Translations under genes and position numbers: made by a program
Part shown: in pieces, positions 5,594 to 12,801 of the stretch
How positions within the stretch are numbered: position 1 is the first letter of the stretch
How the letters are laid out: each line of letters starts with the position of its first letter
The notes under the pieces: generated by a model
The model's input: the letters and a program-made list of their open reading frames with translations, nothing else
The model's database searches: none
Told to the model about the DNA's origin: nothing
NCBI GenBank assembly: GCA_038063075.1
Contig: JBBTVW010000016.1
Location: forward strand, 1 to 18,829
Reading direction: 5' to 3'
Origin: JACQHJ01 sp038063075
GTDB taxonomy: Bacteria > Patescibacteriota > Microgenomatia > Levybacterales > UBA12049
DNA length: 18,829 nucleotides

Positions 5594-8485
5594 ATGGCTA
5601 TTCCAATTGAAAAACAAAACAGAAGACCAGTTAAAGTATTTAGCGGTGATCAATCGCTTCTATCAAGCTGGGATTCCATGTTTAAAATACATGGATTTGC
5701 AGTAAATAATCCACAAGCTAGAATCTCACATCAATTTCACCTTGCAGATAATTTTGGTAAAAGAAACGATGGTGGAAACGGATTATCCCTAACTGCAGAG
5801 GTCTATAGATATGAAAATGGTAGAGAAGTTCAACCAGCCTGGTTTGCAATAACAGAACAATGGCCAGCATTTCCAGTACTATCAACTGTTCCATATCATA
5901 TTGGAGGTTTTATTGGTGAAAAATTTGACGCATTTGCAAATTCAACCACTCAAGTCTTAGATGGGTTATCGCCTGATGAAAGATCAAGCGTTAGTGAGGC
6001 AGTACATAGTATGCGATATCCATTAAGACTGCCTGAAAGTGCAAGTGATATTTATGCTCTTTTTACCTCAAGCTCTTCTTTTGGGATAGCAGATGAAGGA
6101 AAAAGAAGTGGAACAAGCTATAACTTTGCTGAAATTGAACAATTACAAGCAGAAAGCATGCTACGCCTCTATGGACAAACAATTAGAATGGTTGCACCAG
6201 AAAGAAAAGCAGAAGTTAAAGATAGGTTTAGAGATATCACAACTTCCGAGGGAACATACCACCTGCTTGTAAAAGATAAGGATTTTCCTGATGCAGCGCT
6301 TAGCTTATATTCTCATCTTGCAACTGAGCTTGGCAGAGTAAGTGAAACAGAAAGTGACAACATAGATTTAAGCGACACCACAAAATTTTTTGAATTAGTA
6401 GGAACTGAGGGAGAGGTTAGTGAAAATTCTGACGCGTTTGTCTTCTTAGATTGGTATCTGCAAAATAGAGACCTTTATGCTCAGGCACACAATGAGGTCT
6501 CTGAGGAATTATCACAAAAGGGTGGTAATCCAATTCAATCAATTGCTCAGCAAAAAGGAGAAACACCTTTCTGGGTTATTATCGATGGGCAAAAACATAA
6601 AATGTTTCTTGATGATAGTCAGTTAAAAATTGTTAGACGTGATGAAGGCGCAACAATTGAGCATGTTATACCCCTAGAAACTCCTATTACACAAAGAGGG
6701 GAATTAGGAAAAGTACTAGGAAATGAATTTAAAGATCAAGCAATAACTGTAATTCCAACAGCTATTGGTCTTGCTCTAAATTTTAGGGCAAGCGGAGATC
6801 TACTGTTACCAGAACATGGATCTTCATATATGCCACAAGCTGATAAAACCTATCAAAGAATGCAGCTTTTAGCAACCAAAGAGCAATATGAAGGACTAAT
6901 CGGACAAAACGATATTTTACGTGTACATCCACATGCAATAGATGCTATGCCTAGCGGAATAAGGATTAAATTACCATGGCACTTACAAGATGCATTTCCA
7001 ACTGATCAAGAAGGCTTTACAACAACTGACCAAATAAAAGCTTTATGGAAACAAGTTTCGGCTGAAAGAAGACTAACCTTAGAAGAAGTAAGAAAAGCAA
7101 CAACAGTTACGCAAAAAGCAAAAATACTTTTTACTGATGGATCCGTTGACTTAGCTACTAATCTTGCAGAAAAATTAGATCAGATTGGCGACAGGGAAAG
7201 TGGGCTAAAATCTCGATCAACTGCGATTATGGATACAATCAAAGATACACTTGATCCAAGTCAAAGAAAACAACTTGGGCAAATCACTGCATATTTAAGA
7301 GGGCAGGGAGAAGAATTACCAAAAATCCCAGGTTTATCTAGTGAAAAGATTGCAGAGTTAGAAGCTTTAAGACATGAGTTTAGCGAATTAAGCACTCTTT
7401 CTAATTCTAAGCCAACTGATGAAAGAATTCTTAAATTCTTAGTAGCCTTAAGAGTTAGGCAAATTGATGCAAGCATTGAATCGTTAGAATATTTTGATAG
7501 CAGACCATCACTTTTGACAACATATCTTTTATTTGGAGAAGAAGGAGTTAGAAGAGTAATAACTGGAGCAGAGGTTTACAGACAAGAAACTCCAAAAATA
7601 GAAAAAGAGTGGTTTGATGCAGAAGGAAATAAAATTGTCGTAATCTACGATAAGTCTGGAGAAAACTTACCAACTAACCCAAAAATTGCTCAAAGAATTG
7701 CAAAATCACTTGATGCTGACCAATTTGATACTGCTATGGTTTTAACCCCAACAGAAGATCCAAATGCCGATTTAAGAGTTGATCAGGTCTGTCCTGATGC
7801 TTCAGTTGGAGGAATGTGCGGGAATGGTACGAGAAGTGTTGGCGCATTTGCTTTTGAAAAATTTGGCAAAGACACAATTCACTTAGTAACACAAACTGGT
7901 GAAATAGTCACTGGATTTAAAGAAAATGATGAGTATGGAGCAGTACTTTCAGCAACGCCCCTAGATATAGCTTCAAGAGATTTGTTTAGAGGAATTGTCC
8001 CAGACGAACTACTAGATGATGATGGTTTTGTATCATCTTTACAACAAAGATTACAAGAAAGACTAGAAGAAGATGGAGAAAAAGATCCTTTAACACAGGT
8101 TTTAGCCTTTACATCTATTTCTGGAGAACCACACCTAGTTATTGGCTTACCAAGTATTGAAGCAGGAGATAATGAAAACTATGATCAACTAAGCTCAGTT
8201 GCAAAAAGAGTCAACGCGCTTACCATAGGTAAAAAATTAGTCTTTCCAAATGAAGTAAACGTTTCATTTGTTACAGCAAATGGGATTGGGGAAATCCTTA
8301 TAGCAACACATGAGAGAGGTGGACCAGGAGTAACAGGGGCTTGTGCAACAGGAGCAGTGAGTATTATGTCTGTACTAAAAGAGCTGGGACAAACACAACT
8401 AATATTTAAAACTCCAAAAGGAGAATTAGATGTTAAGTATGAAGATGGCAAATATACTGTAAAAGGGAGTGTTGTTAAAGTATGA
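5594..8485 (+). CDS. Large unknown domain fused to a DapF-type epimerase
   Basis: This is a 963-residue protein. The C-terminal ~295 residues (from about 668) are a complete diaminopimelate-epimerase-like domain. MCGNGTR carries catalytic C742 and ERGGPGVTGACATGA carries C917, with SGEPHLVIGL and NVSFV in between, matching the two-cysteine, cofactor-independent racemase mechanism of DapF. Normal DapF is about 275 residues and stands alone. The first ~660 residues are not recognised. They are soluble, with no signal or membrane helix, and include a beta-rich part (residues ~1-120), a middle with FWVIIDGQKHKMFLDD, and a helical charged part just before the epimerase. The start at 5594 is the first ATG after the terminator. 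It is the first gene of the attenuated operon and its TGA overlaps the next ATG (ATGA). The substrate may be DAP, but another amino acid is equally possible. Confidence 0.85.
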   Translation: MAIPIEKQNRRPVKVFSGDQSLLSSWDSMFKIHGFAVNNPQARISHQFHLADNFGKRNDGGNGLSLTAEVYRYENGREVQPAWFAITEQWPAFPVLSTVPYHIGGFIGEKFDAFANSTTQVLDGLSPDERSSVSEAVHSMRYPLRLPESASDIYALFTSSSSFGIADEGKRSGTSYNFAEIEQLQAESMLRLYGQTIRMVAPERKAEVKDRFRDITTSEGTYHLLVKDKDFPDAALSLYSHLATELGRVSETESDNIDLSDTTKFFELVGTEGEVSENSDAFVFLDWYLQNRDLYAQAHNEVSEELSQKGGNPIQSIAQQKGETPFWVIIDGQKHKMFLDDSQLKIVRRDEGATIEHVIPLETPITQRGELGKVLGNEFKDQAITVIPTAIGLALNFRASGDLLLPEHGSSYMPQADKTYQRMQLLATKEQYEGLIGQNDILRVHPHAIDAMPSGIRIKLPWHLQDAFPTDQEGFTTTDQIKALWKQVSAERRLTLEEVRKATTVTQKAKILFTDGSVDLATNLAEKLDQIGDRESGLKSRSTAIMDTIKDTLDPSQRKQLGQITAYLRGQGEELPKIPGLSSEKIAELEALRHEFSELSTLSNSKPTDERILKFLVALRVRQIDASIESLEYFDSRPSLLTTYLLFGEEGVRRVITGAEVYRQETPKIEKEWFDAEGNKIVVIYDKSGENLPTNPKIAQRIAKSLDADQFDTAMVLTPTEDPNADLRVDQVCPDASVGGMCGNGTRSVGAFAFEKFGKDTIHLVTQTGEIVTGFKENDEYGAVLSATPLDIASRDLFRGIVPDELLDDDGFVSSLQQRLQERLEEDGEKDPLTQVLAFTSISGEPHLVIGLPSIEAGDNENYDQLSSVAKRVNALTIGKKLVFPNEVNVSFVTANGIGEILIATHERGGPGVTGACATGAVSIMSVLKELGQTQLIFKTPKGELDVKYEDGKYTVKGSVVKV

Positions 8486-9195
8486 TCAAAGTTCTTCCTA
8501 CATTAAAAAAATACTGGGAATTTCCAATTGAAAAAAGAAAATTTGTAACAGTTGGTGAAAAACTTTCTACAAGTTATCCTATTAATGATAACAAAGAAAT
8601 TTTAGTTAATGTTGTTAAATTGTTTGCAAAGAAAAAAATAAACATTTTTTACACTCCGCCAAAAGAGATCGCAAAAATTAAACAAGATTTATTCTTAAGA
8701 AAAACTGCAGCCAATTTATTATTAGATGCAGCAAAAACCCTGCCTAGTGGATATGTTTTAAAAGTTTCTGAAGGATATAGACCTCTTTGGTTTCAAAGGA
8801 TGGAGTTTGAAAAAATTCATCAAAGTTTTATTAAAAAACATCCAAAATGGTCAAAAAAAAGAATTTGGGAAGAAACCACAATGTATATTGCTGATCCAAA
8901 ACTTTCTCCCCCTCATGCAAGTGGGGGAACATTTGATCTAACAATTACTAAAGCAAATGGTAAAGAAATTGATATGGGAATTAAATTAAATAGTGTAAGT
9001 GTTAAATCTAATACTTTTAATAAAAATCTTACGAAAAAACAAAAAGAAAACAGAATGCTTTTATTCGAAACTTTAACAAATAAAGGTTTTGTAAATATTC
9101 CAAGTGAATGGTGGCATTATTCTTACGGAGATCAATACTGGGCAATTTTTAACCAAAAGCCTTATGCAATTTATGGAAAGGTGGATATTAAATAA
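8482..9195 (+). CDS. D-Ala-D-Ala dipeptidase, VanX/DdpX family
   Basis: This 237-residue zinc dipeptidase should cleave D-Ala-D-Ala or similar dipeptides. The family motifs are complete: EGYRP with R100 (transition-state Arg), SPPHASGGTFDLT with zinc ligands H145 and D152 in the usual H-x6-D spacing, and EWWHY with catalytic E209 and zinc ligand H212. There is no signal peptide, so it is cytoplasmic like VanX. It overlaps the DapF fusion by four bases (ATGA) with GGGAG 12 bases upstream, so translation is probably coupled. No vanA/vanH/vanR/vanS-like gene is nearby, so recycling of wall peptides or use of D-amino-acid dipeptides is more likely than glycopeptide resistance. Confidence 0.85.
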   Translation: MIKVLPTLKKYWEFPIEKRKFVTVGEKLSTSYPINDNKEILVNVVKLFAKKKINIFYTPPKEIAKIKQDLFLRKTAANLLLDAAKTLPSGYVLKVSEGYRPLWFQRMEFEKIHQSFIKKHPKWSKKRIWEETTMYIADPKLSPPHASGGTFDLTITKANGKEIDMGIKLNSVSVKSNTFNKNLTKKQKENRMLLFETLTNKGFVNIPSEWWHYSYGDQYWAIFNQKPYAIYGKVDIK

Positions 9196-9196
9196 T

Positions 9197-10123
9197 ATGA
9201 AACTTGAAGCAAGATCAGTTAGAAGTGACACTACGGAAGGAACAACGCCTACAAGAACTGTTGCGACAGCTTTAGAAATTGGTGGTAGAGGTGGAGTTGA
9301 GAGAGAAGGCCTAGTAAAATATTCACTCGTTATCATGGATTACCATGGAACAATTACAGACCATCAACTAAGAACTATTAGATCTTATCATCACGCAGCG
9401 CATGCTGGATTAGGAATTCATTTAGGAAAAGAGTTTTATCATGCTGCACTAACAAGACCTGCAAAATATAAAGTTGGTGCTGAAAAAAGCAGGAAAGATG
9501 AAGAAAAACCAATTGCCCAAACAAACAGAGAGTTTATGGAAGGTCAGTTCTTGGCTGAATTTGGAGCTGAAAAAACTGAAGTAACGATAGAGGAGTTTGG
9601 TAGACAAATGCGAGACGCATATATTCCAATTCCAGGAGCATTAAAAACAATGAAACAATTAAGAGCAGAGGGAATTGAGTTTGCAATTCTAACAAATGGT
9701 GATAATAGAGAATTAATTCAAGAAAGACTAACCAGTTGGGGACTACCTGACCTTGCAGGAAATTTATACAGTCATCACTTATCCGGATTTAAAAAACCTG
9801 ATGTAAAAGCTGTTGAGTATATACTTGCAGATTATCAAACACGCGGTCAAACTTTTGATCCAAGCAAAATACTTTTAGTTGGAGATTATATCGAAGATAT
9901 ACAAGCAGCACATAATATGGGAATGGACTCAGTTCTTGTAATAAGAGGACCAGGTTGGGAAAACGTTAAAATAAGAGAACCAAGGCCAACTTATGTTGTC
10001 TCTGAAGTTTCAGCTCTTGCATCAATTATCCATGGAACTTACCCTCCGCTATCAAGTGACGAGGTTTATGTACCACCAGTATTTTGGAAAAATGAAAACT
10101 GGGATCCTAGGTCAAAGAGGTAA
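9197..10123 (+). CDS. HAD-superfamily hydrolase with altered motif I
   Basis: This 308-residue protein has ~40 N-terminal residues of low-complexity linker (Thr, Gly, Arg rich) before the HAD core. Motif I is MDYHGT with nucleophile D48, but the usual second Asp is His50. Motif II is ILTNG with T166. Motif III is GFKKPD with K199 or K200. Motif IV is VGDYIEDIQAAHNMGM with D230 and D234. The helical cap lies between motifs I and II, as in subfamily IA. Loss of the second Asp, the usual general acid in phosphatases, is seen in dehalogenases and phosphonatases, so a simple phosphatase is not assured. The ATG is one base after the dipeptidase stop and AGGTGG lies 12 bases upstream. It is the last gene of the operon, followed by a weak terminator. 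Confidence 0.83.
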   Translation: MKLEARSVRSDTTEGTTPTRTVATALEIGGRGGVEREGLVKYSLVIMDYHGTITDHQLRTIRSYHHAAHAGLGIHLGKEFYHAALTRPAKYKVGAEKSRKDEEKPIAQTNREFMEGQFLAEFGAEKTEVTIEEFGRQMRDAYIPIPGALKTMKQLRAEGIEFAILTNGDNRELIQERLTSWGLPDLAGNLYSHHLSGFKKPDVKAVEYILADYQTRGQTFDPSKILLVGDYIEDIQAAHNMGMDSVLVIRGPGWENVKIREPRPTYVVSEVSALASIIHGTYPPLSSDEVYVPPVFWKNENWDPRSKR

Positions 10124-10155
10124 ATGTAGACATTTTACATTTGTTTTCATTTTTT
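10122..10155 (+). terminator. Weak intrinsic terminator of the DapF-fusion operon
   Basis: AAATGTA (10122-10128) pairs with TACATTT (10136-10142) around a seven-base loop, and a T-rich run follows (10144-10155). The stem is AT-rich, so termination may be partial. It overlaps the HAD stop codon and the -35 of the next promoter. Confidence 0.45.
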
Positions 10156-10169
10156 AAGTCTGTTAAAAT
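10141..10169 (+). promoter_or_regulatory. Promoter of tRNA-Val(GAC)
   Basis: TTGTTT (10141-10146) and TAAAAT (10164-10169) are 17 bases apart, with extended TGT at 10161-10163. The predicted start is near 10176, seven bases before the tRNA. Confidence 0.65.
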
Positions 10170-10182
10170 ACAAATACTTTAC

Positions 10183-10256
10183 GGGCTCGTAGCTCAGTTG
10201 GTTAGAGCGTTGCATTGACATTGCAAAGGTCAGAAGTTCGACTCTTCTCGGGCCCA
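10183..10256 (+). tRNA. tRNA-Val, anticodon GAC
   Basis: Acceptor GGGCTCG pairs with CGGGCCC (10249-10255) with one G-T pair. The anticodon stem TTGCA/TGCAA holds the loop TTGACAT, anticodon GAC. The T arm is AGAAG-TTCGACT-CTTCT. The discriminator is A10256 and CCA is not encoded. Confidence 0.95.
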
Positions 10257-10265
10257 CTATATATT

Positions 10266-10274
10266 TGCTACAAT
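10266..10274 (+). promoter_or_regulatory. Extended -10 element of the HD-domain gene
   Basis: TGC plus TACAAT (10269-10274) puts the start exactly on the A of the ATG at 10281. The -35 region falls in the tRNA and is poor, as is common for extended -10 promoters. Confidence 0.55.
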
Positions 10275-10280
10275 AAAGTC

Positions 10281-10850
10281 ATGACCAGAGAAGAAGCATT
10301 AAAGCTTTTATCAGACAACGTCAAAAATCAAAACCTTATAAAACACATGCTAGCAACAGAAGCTGTTATGAAGGCTTTGTATGTAAGACTTAATAAAGAG
10401 CCAAATACACAAGGTATTAATGACTGGGCAATGGTAGGCTTGCTTCACGATTTAGATTACGAACAGTCTAAAGATCATCCTCAAAAACATGGTATGATCT
10501 CAGCTGATAAATTAAACGGAAAACTTGATCCATCCCTAATTCATGCAATCATGGCCCATAACTACAAATATACAAAAGTTATGCCAGATTCATTAATGGA
10601 TTGGTCAATTTCTTGCTGTGATGAATTAACTGGTCTTATTATTGCCTCAACCCTAATTAGTCCTGAAAAAAAGCTAGCATTAGTTACTTCAGATTTTGTT
10701 CTAAATCGTTTTAAAGAAAAATCATTTGCCAAAGGAGCTAACAGAGAACAGATAAAAATGTGTGAAGAAAAATTACAAATTCCTTTAAATGAATTTGTCT
10801 CTATTGCACTTTTAGCAATGCAACAAATCGCTCCAGATCTTGGCCTCTAA
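10281..10850 (+). CDS. HD-domain metal-dependent phosphohydrolase-like protein
   Basis: This 189-residue single-domain HD protein shows the metal-binding pattern H22, H56-D57 (GLLHDLDYE), H93 (IMAHNY) and D114 (CCDELTG). That is the order expected for an HD fold acting on nucleotides or phosphate esters. It resembles the small 'HD/HDIG domain' proteins found in many bacteria, whose substrate is mostly unknown. The start at 10281 is supported by the extended -10 directly upstream; the frame stays open back into tRNA-Val but that part is not coding. It is followed by a separate promoter, so it is probably monocistronic. Confidence 0.82.
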   Translation: MTREEALKLLSDNVKNQNLIKHMLATEAVMKALYVRLNKEPNTQGINDWAMVGLLHDLDYEQSKDHPQKHGMISADKLNGKLDPSLIHAIMAHNYKYTKVMPDSLMDWSISCCDELTGLIIASTLISPEKKLALVTSDFVLNRFKEKSFAKGANREQIKMCEEKLQIPLNEFVSIALLAMQQIAPDLGL

Positions 10851-10857
10851 TTACCTC

Positions 10858-10885
10858 TTGTTAATAAAAATATAAATTCTACAAT
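10858..10885 (+). promoter_or_regulatory. Promoter of the C39-like peptidase gene
   Basis: TTGTTA (10858-10863) and TACAAT (10880-10885) have a 16-base spacer. The predicted start is the A of the ATG at 10892, so the message is leaderless. Confidence 0.65.
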
Positions 10886-10891
10886 GGGCTT

Positions 10892-11290
10892 ATGAAAGCT
10901 ATTAAGCAAGAGCACTTTTCAGGATGCGCAATTTCATGCGTTGCTTTTATAATACAGGCAAATTACCAAAATACGCTAAGATATTTTGATAAAGGAAATG
11001 AAAATGCAAAATTTAGAGGCTTTTTGTGTTCTGAGATTGTAAAAGCCTTAGGAAAAGCAGGATATAAATTTCATTTTAAATATACCGGTAGAATGAAAAA
11101 ATATAATTTTCCAAATAATACTATTGTGCATATAAAGAAAAGCAAAAAATATCCAGTAGGACATTATCTCTGTTTAACCCAAAAGGGTTGGATGGATTCG
11201 TGGATAAATTTTCCACGCCTTAATGCAAGAGCTGGTTTTAGAAAAAGACTTCCAGGAAAACCAATTTATGCAATTGTGCCAATTACTTGA
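10892..11290 (+). CDS. Peptidase C39-like cysteine protease domain protein
   Basis: This 132-residue papain-fold protein matches the C39-like pattern. Q6 is the oxyanion-hole residue, C12 in SGCAISC the nucleophile, H91 in GHYLCL the general base, and D102 in WMDSW the third residue. C39 peptidases cut double-glycine leader peptides in bacteriocin export, but those are usually fused to ABC transporters, and there is no transporter or signal peptide here. A cytoplasmic peptidase or amidase is therefore the safest call. The end overlaps the next gene's promoter: the TGA at 11288-11290 lies inside its TTGACA. Confidence 0.72.
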   Translation: MKAIKQEHFSGCAISCVAFIIQANYQNTLRYFDKGNENAKFRGFLCSEIVKALGKAGYKFHFKYTGRMKKYNFPNNTIVHIKKSKKYPVGHYLCLTQKGWMDSWINFPRLNARAGFRKRLPGKPIYAIVPIT

Positions 11291-11316
11291 CAATCGTTTA
11301 TGAAAACTTCTATGCT
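11287..11316 (+). promoter_or_regulatory. Promoter of the DUF5665-like gene
   Basis: A perfect TTGACA (11287-11292) and TATGCT (11311-11316) have an 18-base spacer. The predicted start is the A of the ATG at 11323. The TTG at 11287 belongs to the -35 box and is not the start codon. Confidence 0.6.
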
Positions 11317-11322
11317 TTAGTT

Positions 11323-11544
11323 ATGGAACCACATGAAAACGTAAAACAAAGCAGAAAAAATCTAATAATAAATAACTTTATTGGTGGAGTTGCTTGGGCA
11401 GTGGGAGCAACTGTTGGCCTTGCCATTATAGTTACCATCTTAGGCTTAATATTAAGAAATATTAATCTTGTTCCTTTTGTTGGTAACTTTGTTGCAGATA
11501 TTATTAACTTTATAATTGATAAAAGACCTGACTTAGTTAGATAG
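11323..11544 (+). CDS. Small membrane protein (DUF5665-like)
   Basis: This 73-residue protein has a basic N-terminus (VKQSRKN) and a Gly-rich membrane segment (residues ~18-45, GGVAWAVGATVGLAIIVTIL...), then a second, weaker hydrophobic stretch (VPFVGNFVADIINFII). The pattern fits DUF5665 proteins as I remember them; their function is unknown. The start at 11323 is chosen because the promoter places the transcription start there; the longer reading from TTG 11287 would put the -35 box inside the gene. It stands alone, upstream of thrS, which has its own promoter. Confidence 0.68.
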   Translation: MEPHENVKQSRKNLIINNFIGGVAWAVGATVGLAIIVTILGLILRNINLVPFVGNFVADIINFIIDKRPDLVR

Positions 11545-11545
11545 C

Positions 11546-11574
11546 TATACATTTATGGCTTTCCTTGGTAAAAT
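11546..11574 (+). promoter_or_regulatory. Extended -10 promoter of the thrS operon
   Basis: TATACA (11546-11551), a 17-base spacer and TAAAAT (11569-11574) are preceded by TGG. The predicted start is the A of the thrS ATG at 11581. No leader is left for the thrS operator that regulates this operon in E. coli. Confidence 0.6.
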
Positions 11575-11580
11575 AACCGC

Positions 11581-12801
11581 ATGAGTGATTTAAAAGACCA
11601 CAAACAAATTGGGCAAGAATTAGAACTATTTTTCTCCCATGACTATGCACCTGGTGCGCCTTTTTGGTTGCCTAATGGAATGATAATCTTTAAAGAACTT
11701 GAAAACTACATTAGAGAACTTACCCAAACAGGTGGATATCAAGAAATTTCAACCCCAATCATGATTAAGTCCCAACTCTTTAAAGAATCAGGACATTGGA
11801 CAAAATTTGGCGAACATAATATGTATAACCTAACTTTAGCTGATGATGATAATGACAAAAATCCAGAGAGTTATACCCTAAAACCAATGAATTGTCCTGA
11901 AGCAACAATGGTTTATAGGTTTAGACCAAGAAGCTATAGAGAACTTCCACTTAGACTTTCTGAAATCGGAAGGCTTCATAGAAGAGAAAAGAGTGGGGAA
12001 GTAAACGGACTTTTAAGAGTAAGACAGCTTACTATGGATGACGCTCATATCTTTGCATCAGAAGATCAAATCTTTGATGAGGTCTCAAGCATCCTAGATA
12101 TGATGATCGAGTTTTATTCCAAATTTAATTTTGAATTTGATTTTAGACTTGCTACAAGACCAGAAGTTTTTGCAGGAACCATAGACAACTGGGACAAAGC
12201 AGAAAAAGATTTAGAAGAAGCTCTAAAAAAGAAAAAGCTTAAGTATTCACTAAAACCAGCGGATGGTGCTTTTTATGGTCCAAAAATTGACGTTCATATT
12301 AAAGATTCACTAGGTAGAGAATGGCAATTAGCTACAGTTCAGCTTGATTTTCATATGCCAGATGCTTTTGATTTAAAATTTGTTAAAAATGATGGTAAGT
12401 TTGAAAAACCAGTTATGATTCACAGAGCAATACTAGGTAGCTTTGAAAGATACATAGGTATCTTAACAGAACATTTCCAAGGAGCCTTTCCTCTATGGCT
12501 TTCTCCTGTTCAAGTTATGCTTTTACCAATTACTGATGGACAACTAGATTTTGCACAAAAAGTAGAAAAACAATTAAGAGATTTAGGAGTTAGAGTAGAG
12601 ACTGATACAAAAAGCCAAACATTACAAGCTAAAATAAGAGAAGCCACTTTGCAAAAAGTTCCATTTTTAGGTATAATAGGAGCTAAGGAAATTGAATCTG
12701 ATACTGTTTCAGTTAGAACCAGGGAGGGAAAAGACCTTGGCAAAATGAAAATATCAGAGTTTTTAAATAAGGTAAGAGACGAAATTGATAAAAAGATATA
12801 A
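11581..12801 (+). CDS. thrS: Threonyl-tRNA synthetase lacking TGS and editing domains
   Basis: The enzyme charges tRNA-Thr. It is 406 residues, against 642 in E. coli, and begins where the E. coli catalytic core begins (DHKQIGQELELF). The class II core is complete, with motif 2 around LSEIGRLHRREKSG and motif 3 at IHRAILGSFERYIGILTE. All three zinc ligands that recognise threonine are present: C105 (MNCPEA), H156 (DDAHIF) and H281 (IHRAI). The anticodon-binding domain follows from about residue 305 to the end. The N-terminal TGS and N2 editing domains, which clear Ser-tRNA-Thr, are absent. The start is fixed by the promoter and there is no upstream extension in frame. It is the first gene of thrS-infC-rpmI-rplT, the same order as in E. 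coli. Confidence 0.95.
   Translation: MSDLKDHKQIGQELELFFSHDYAPGAPFWLPNGMIIFKELENYIRELTQTGGYQEISTPIMIKSQLFKESGHWTKFGEHNMYNLTLADDDNDKNPESYTLKPMNCPEATMVYRFRPRSYRELPLRLSEIGRLHRREKSGEVNGLLRVRQLTMDDAHIFASEDQIFDEVSSILDMMIEFYSKFNFEFDFRLATRPEVFAGTIDNWDKAEKDLEEALKKKKLKYSLKPADGAFYGPKIDVHIKDSLGREWQLATVQLDFHMPDAFDLKFVKNDGKFEKPVMIHRAILGSFERYIGILTEHFQGAFPLWLSPVQVMLLPITDGQLDFAQKVEKQLRDLGVRVETDTKSQTLQAKIREATLQKVPFLGIIGAKEIESDTVSVRTREGKDLGKMKISEFLNKVRDEIDKKI

Noticed and set aside
5496..5705. 69-codon plus-strand ORF overlapping the attenuator and the start of the DapF fusion
   Set aside because: It overlaps the attenuator and the start of the DapF fusion in another frame, and its sequence shows no protein-like pattern.
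8482..9195. VanX homologue as a vancomycin-resistance operon
   Set aside because: No VanH, VanA-type ligase or VanRS-like genes are next to it; the neighbours are a racemase fusion and a HAD protein.
10215..10280. Extended N-terminus of the HD protein reading through tRNA-Val
   Set aside because: The extra codons lie in the tRNA and an extended -10 box directly precedes the ATG at 10281.
11287..11322. TTG start at 11287 for the DUF5665-like gene
   Set aside because: It is part of a perfect TTGACA -35 box with a -10 at 18 bases; the ATG at 11323 fits the predicted start of transcription.
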